From: Flavobacterium sp. Root186
Lineage (GTDB): Bacteria; Bacteroidota; Bacteroidia; Flavobacteriales; Flavobacteriaceae
Assembly: GCF_001428525.1 (NCBI RefSeq)
Contig: NZ_LMHW01000010.1
Span: 1,133,853 to 1,197,852 of the forward strand
Reading direction: 5' to 3'
DNA length: 64,000 nt
How positions within the stretch are numbered: the stretch's first letter is position 1; every line of letters starts with the position of its first letter. Positions 61,864 to 64,000 of this stretch are shown here, piece after piece. The notes below the pieces were generated by a model. It was not told the origin of the DNA. It saw only the letters and a list, made by a program, of their open reading frames with translations, and did no database searches. A program made the position numbers and the translations under genes.

Positions 61864-63330
61864 TTAGTGACCGCCGCCTTCACTTTGAACATGGTTGATT
61901 CCTTGTCTTTTTAATATTTTAGGACAGTAGAAACCATAGAATCCTAAATAGGCAAAACCAATAAGTGGTACTATATAAGAGAAATGTGTCCATGTAATTC
62001 CGAAAATTCCTTCTGGGCTTGTAACATCAAGATCACAAATACTTCCTTGAACTAAAGGAATAACTCCTCCTCCAAGAATCATCATAATCAAGAATGAAGA
62101 TGCTTTTCCTGTATTTTTACCTAAACCTGCAATCGCTAAATCGAAGATAGAAGGCCACATGATAGATAAGAATAATCCACCAGAAATAAAGAAGAATTTA
62201 GCAATTTCAGGATTTGGCCAAGCTAATCCTGCAATCATCATTATTAAACCAGATATTCCGAAAAGCATTAAAGTTTTTCCAGCATTTTTACCTCCCACAA
62301 AGCTTACAGCTATAAATAATAAAATCCAAAGTGGGTAAATGTAGAATGCAGATACATCATGTGCCGCAAAAATATTAGCTCCAATAATAACTCCAAATGC
62401 TAAAGCAGGAACAATAAATTTTAAGGCTGTATTTACTAAAGTAGAAGTGTTGAAAACGTTAACACCGCCATTCCAACGGCCAATCATTAAACTTCCCCAG
62501 TAAAGGGCGATAAATGGTGCAATTGCATCTTCTAATACATTTCCGAATTCTGCAGTATGTAATAAAGCTGGCAAATTACTAATGATAGTTACCTCAGTAC
62601 CTACATAAATAAAGATACCTAACATTCCTAAGTATAATTGTGGGTAATCAAGAATGTTGAATTTTTCGTGTGCTGTTTTAACAACTTCTTCCTCTTTTTC
62701 CGGATCTTCAATTTTAGAGAAGTTCATGAAAACTGCTACTACGATAAAAGCAAGACCAAGAATGATAAAAGGTAATTTAATGTCTTCTAAAGAAAGAGAT
62801 GTGTTTTTATTATCTCCCATTCCGAATAAAGCAATACCTAATAGAATTGCTCCAATAGTTGTACCGAATGAGTTGATACCTCCTGCTAAAGTTAAACGGT
62901 GTGCCCCTGTGGCAGGACTTCCCATTTTAATTGCTAAAGGATTTGCTACAATTTGTTGAATTGAAAAACCTAAACCAACAGTAAACAAAGCGGTTAAAAA
63001 GAAAGGGAAACTTTCCATTGTAGCAGCCGGAACAAATAAAAATGATCCAACAGCCGAAAGAATTAAACCAGCTGAAAGTGTTTTTTTATAACCGAATTTT
63101 TGCAGTACATCTAATTTTAGAGAAACTAAAAAGAAGATTATCGAACCTACAAAATACGCAGCATAAAATGCCCAGGCAACTAATTGTGACTGTACCTGAG
63201 ATAAAGTAAATACTTTTTTGAATACGGGAATCAGGATATCATTGGCAGAACCAACAAAACCCCAAAAGAAGAAGACGATTATCAATGAGATAAACTGTCC
63301 CCATTTGGTTTGAACATTTTCTGAACTCAT
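61864..63330 (-). CDS. Sugar MFS transporter (FucP/GluP-like)
   Basis: 488 residues with about twelve membrane helices. The N-terminus WGQFISLIIVFFFWGFVGSANDILIPVFKK and GFSIQQIVANPLAIKMG with GGINSFGTTIGAI match the FucP family of H+-coupled L-fucose, glucose or galactose carriers. A long loop around residues 210-225 is Glu/Lys-rich (EDPEKEEEVVKTAHEK). The substrate cannot be told. It is transcribed away from the LytTR regulator gene. Confidence 0.88.
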   Translation of the reverse strand: MSSENVQTKWGQFISLIIVFFFWGFVGSANDILIPVFKKVFTLSQVQSQLVAWAFYAAYFVGSIIFFLVSLKLDVLQKFGYKKTLSAGLILSAVGSFLFVPAATMESFPFFLTALFTVGLGFSIQQIVANPLAIKMGSPATGAHRLTLAGGINSFGTTIGAILLGIALFGMGDNKNTSLSLEDIKLPFIILGLAFIVVAVFMNFSKIEDPEKEEEVVKTAHEKFNILDYPQLYLGMLGIFIYVGTEVTIISNLPALLHTAEFGNVLEDAIAPFIALYWGSLMIGRWNGGVNVFNTSTLVNTALKFIVPALAFGVIIGANIFAAHDVSAFYIYPLWILLFIAVSFVGGKNAGKTLMLFGISGLIMMIAGLAWPNPEIAKFFFISGGLFLSIMWPSIFDLAIAGLGKNTGKASSFLIMMILGGGVIPLVQGSICDLDVTSPEGIFGITWTHFSYIVPLIGFAYLGFYGFYCPKILKRQGINHVQSEGGGH

Positions 63331-63499
63331 AATTGTAATAAGGTTAATTTTTTAATAAAATTGTTTTTTGAAGACCGTAAATATATTTGTTAAGTGTATC
63401 AAAAAAAAATTATTGATCGAAAATAATGTTAAATTTAAACGAACAACCTTATTTATTCAACAATGTGTTAATTTATATAGAGTTAGAAATGTTAAAATT

Positions 63500-64000
63500 T
63501 TATTCGAGAATTCTGTTTTTTACGTCTTTACTGTAATTTCTACCTATTGGAATTGTATAAGACTGAATTTGAATACGGTTTCCTTCAATAGATTTTACCT
63601 TATTTAAGGCAATAACGTAGGATTTGTGGATACGTAAGAAGCGATCTGCAGGCAATTCTTCAGATAATGAAGTCAAAGATTTATGCGTAATATAGGTCTT
63701 ATCAGGTATTACTACCTTTATATATTCTTTCATTCCTTCGATAAAAAGAATTTCTTCAATATTAATTTTCATCATTTTTTTATCAACCTTAATAAAAATA
63801 TGCGAATCGCCTTTGGCTACATCAATTTTAATATTGTTTTTTAAATTGAATTCGGTTGTAATTTTATTAATGCATTTGATAAATCTCGGAAGTGGAATAG
63901 GTTTTACTAAATAATCTAAAACATCAAGATCATAACTTTCGGCAGCAAATTCTCTAAAAGCGGTTGTGATGATAACTTTGGTTTTGTTTTCGATTAAGCT
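63500..64000 (-). CDS. LytTR-family response regulator, N-terminal part outside window
   Basis: The frame is open to the window end. The N-terminal part present here reads IITTAFREFAAESYDLD and DYLVKPI, the beta-4 Thr and beta-5 Lys-Pro of a receiver domain whose phospho-Asp is beyond the edge. The rest is a LytTR DNA-binding domain: EEILFIEGMKEYIKV, RFLRIHKSYVIALNKV and a final IPIGRNY. It is probably partnered with a LytS-type histidine kinase encoded upstream, outside the window. Only about 167 residues are visible. Confidence 0.88.
   Translation of the reverse strand, partial: SLIENKTKVIITTAFREFAAESYDLDVLDYLVKPIPLPRFIKCINKITTEFNLKNNIKIDVAKGDSHIFIKVDKKMMKINIEEILFIEGMKEYIKVVIPDKTYITHKSLTSLSEELPADRFLRIHKSYVIALNKVKSIEGNRIQIQSYTIPIGRNYSKDVKNRILE

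Overview
This is an AT-rich chromosomal window from a member of the Bacteroidota, most likely a Flavobacterium or close relative. The evidence is A-rich translation starts without Shine-Dalgarno sequences, promoters with the TTG / TAnnTTTG pattern, Bacteroidota-type proteins (TamB and LptD homologues, a BshA glycosyltransferase, a VanX-like dipeptidase, a TPR hybrid kinase, a FucP-like sugar transporter) and a small Bacteroidota-style SRP RNA. No tRNA, rRNA, CRISPR array or insertion sequence was recognised.

Layout. 1-4.1 kb: end of an exopolysaccharide locus (BY-kinase, VanZ-like protein, polyprenyl-phosphate sugar transferase). 4.5-12.1 kb: a receiver-like protein without phosphorylation residues, a DyP-type peroxidase with a small companion, outer-membrane phospholipase A, a GH9/ThuA pair and a fatty-acid desaturase. 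12.3-17.1 kb: seven unrelated small genes, all on the minus strand, separated by foldable repeats that behave like integron attC sites. 17.3-27.3 kb: a frameshifted small gene, a CocE-type hydrolase, a VanX-like dipeptidase, RNA methyltransferases (including RsmE), TsaD, an AI-2E transporter and an M43 metalloprotease. 27.4-44 kb: core metabolism and envelope genes (TamB, PfkA, GAPDH, an amino-sugar kinase, methylglyoxal synthase, RidA, LptD, amidase, MCE protein, an Fe-S oxidoreductase pair). 44-50 kb: repeats, BshA, a PrcB-domain lipoprotein, an LpxH-like phosphatase, chorismate synthase and a dicarboxylate symporter. 50.3-53.3 kb: two tandem 41/43-residue double-glycine-leader peptides, divergent from a hybrid histidine kinase. 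53-64 kb: DEAD-box helicase, HutG and HutI, glutaminyl cyclase, SRP RNA, SDR, transaldolase-like enzyme, sugar MFS transporter, and a LytTR response regulator cut by the window end.

The two most interesting stretches are the cassette array (12302-17052) and the double-glycine peptide pair (50365-50714). In the array, the 7-base box that ends each cassette matches the box that begins the same cassette at least as well as the box at the other end of its own repeat. This is the arithmetic expected of integron cassettes. No integrase gene lies in the window, so it would be classed as a cluster of attC sites lacking an integrase. The peptides sit on a tandemly duplicated unit of about 224 bp and are too short for routine gene calling.
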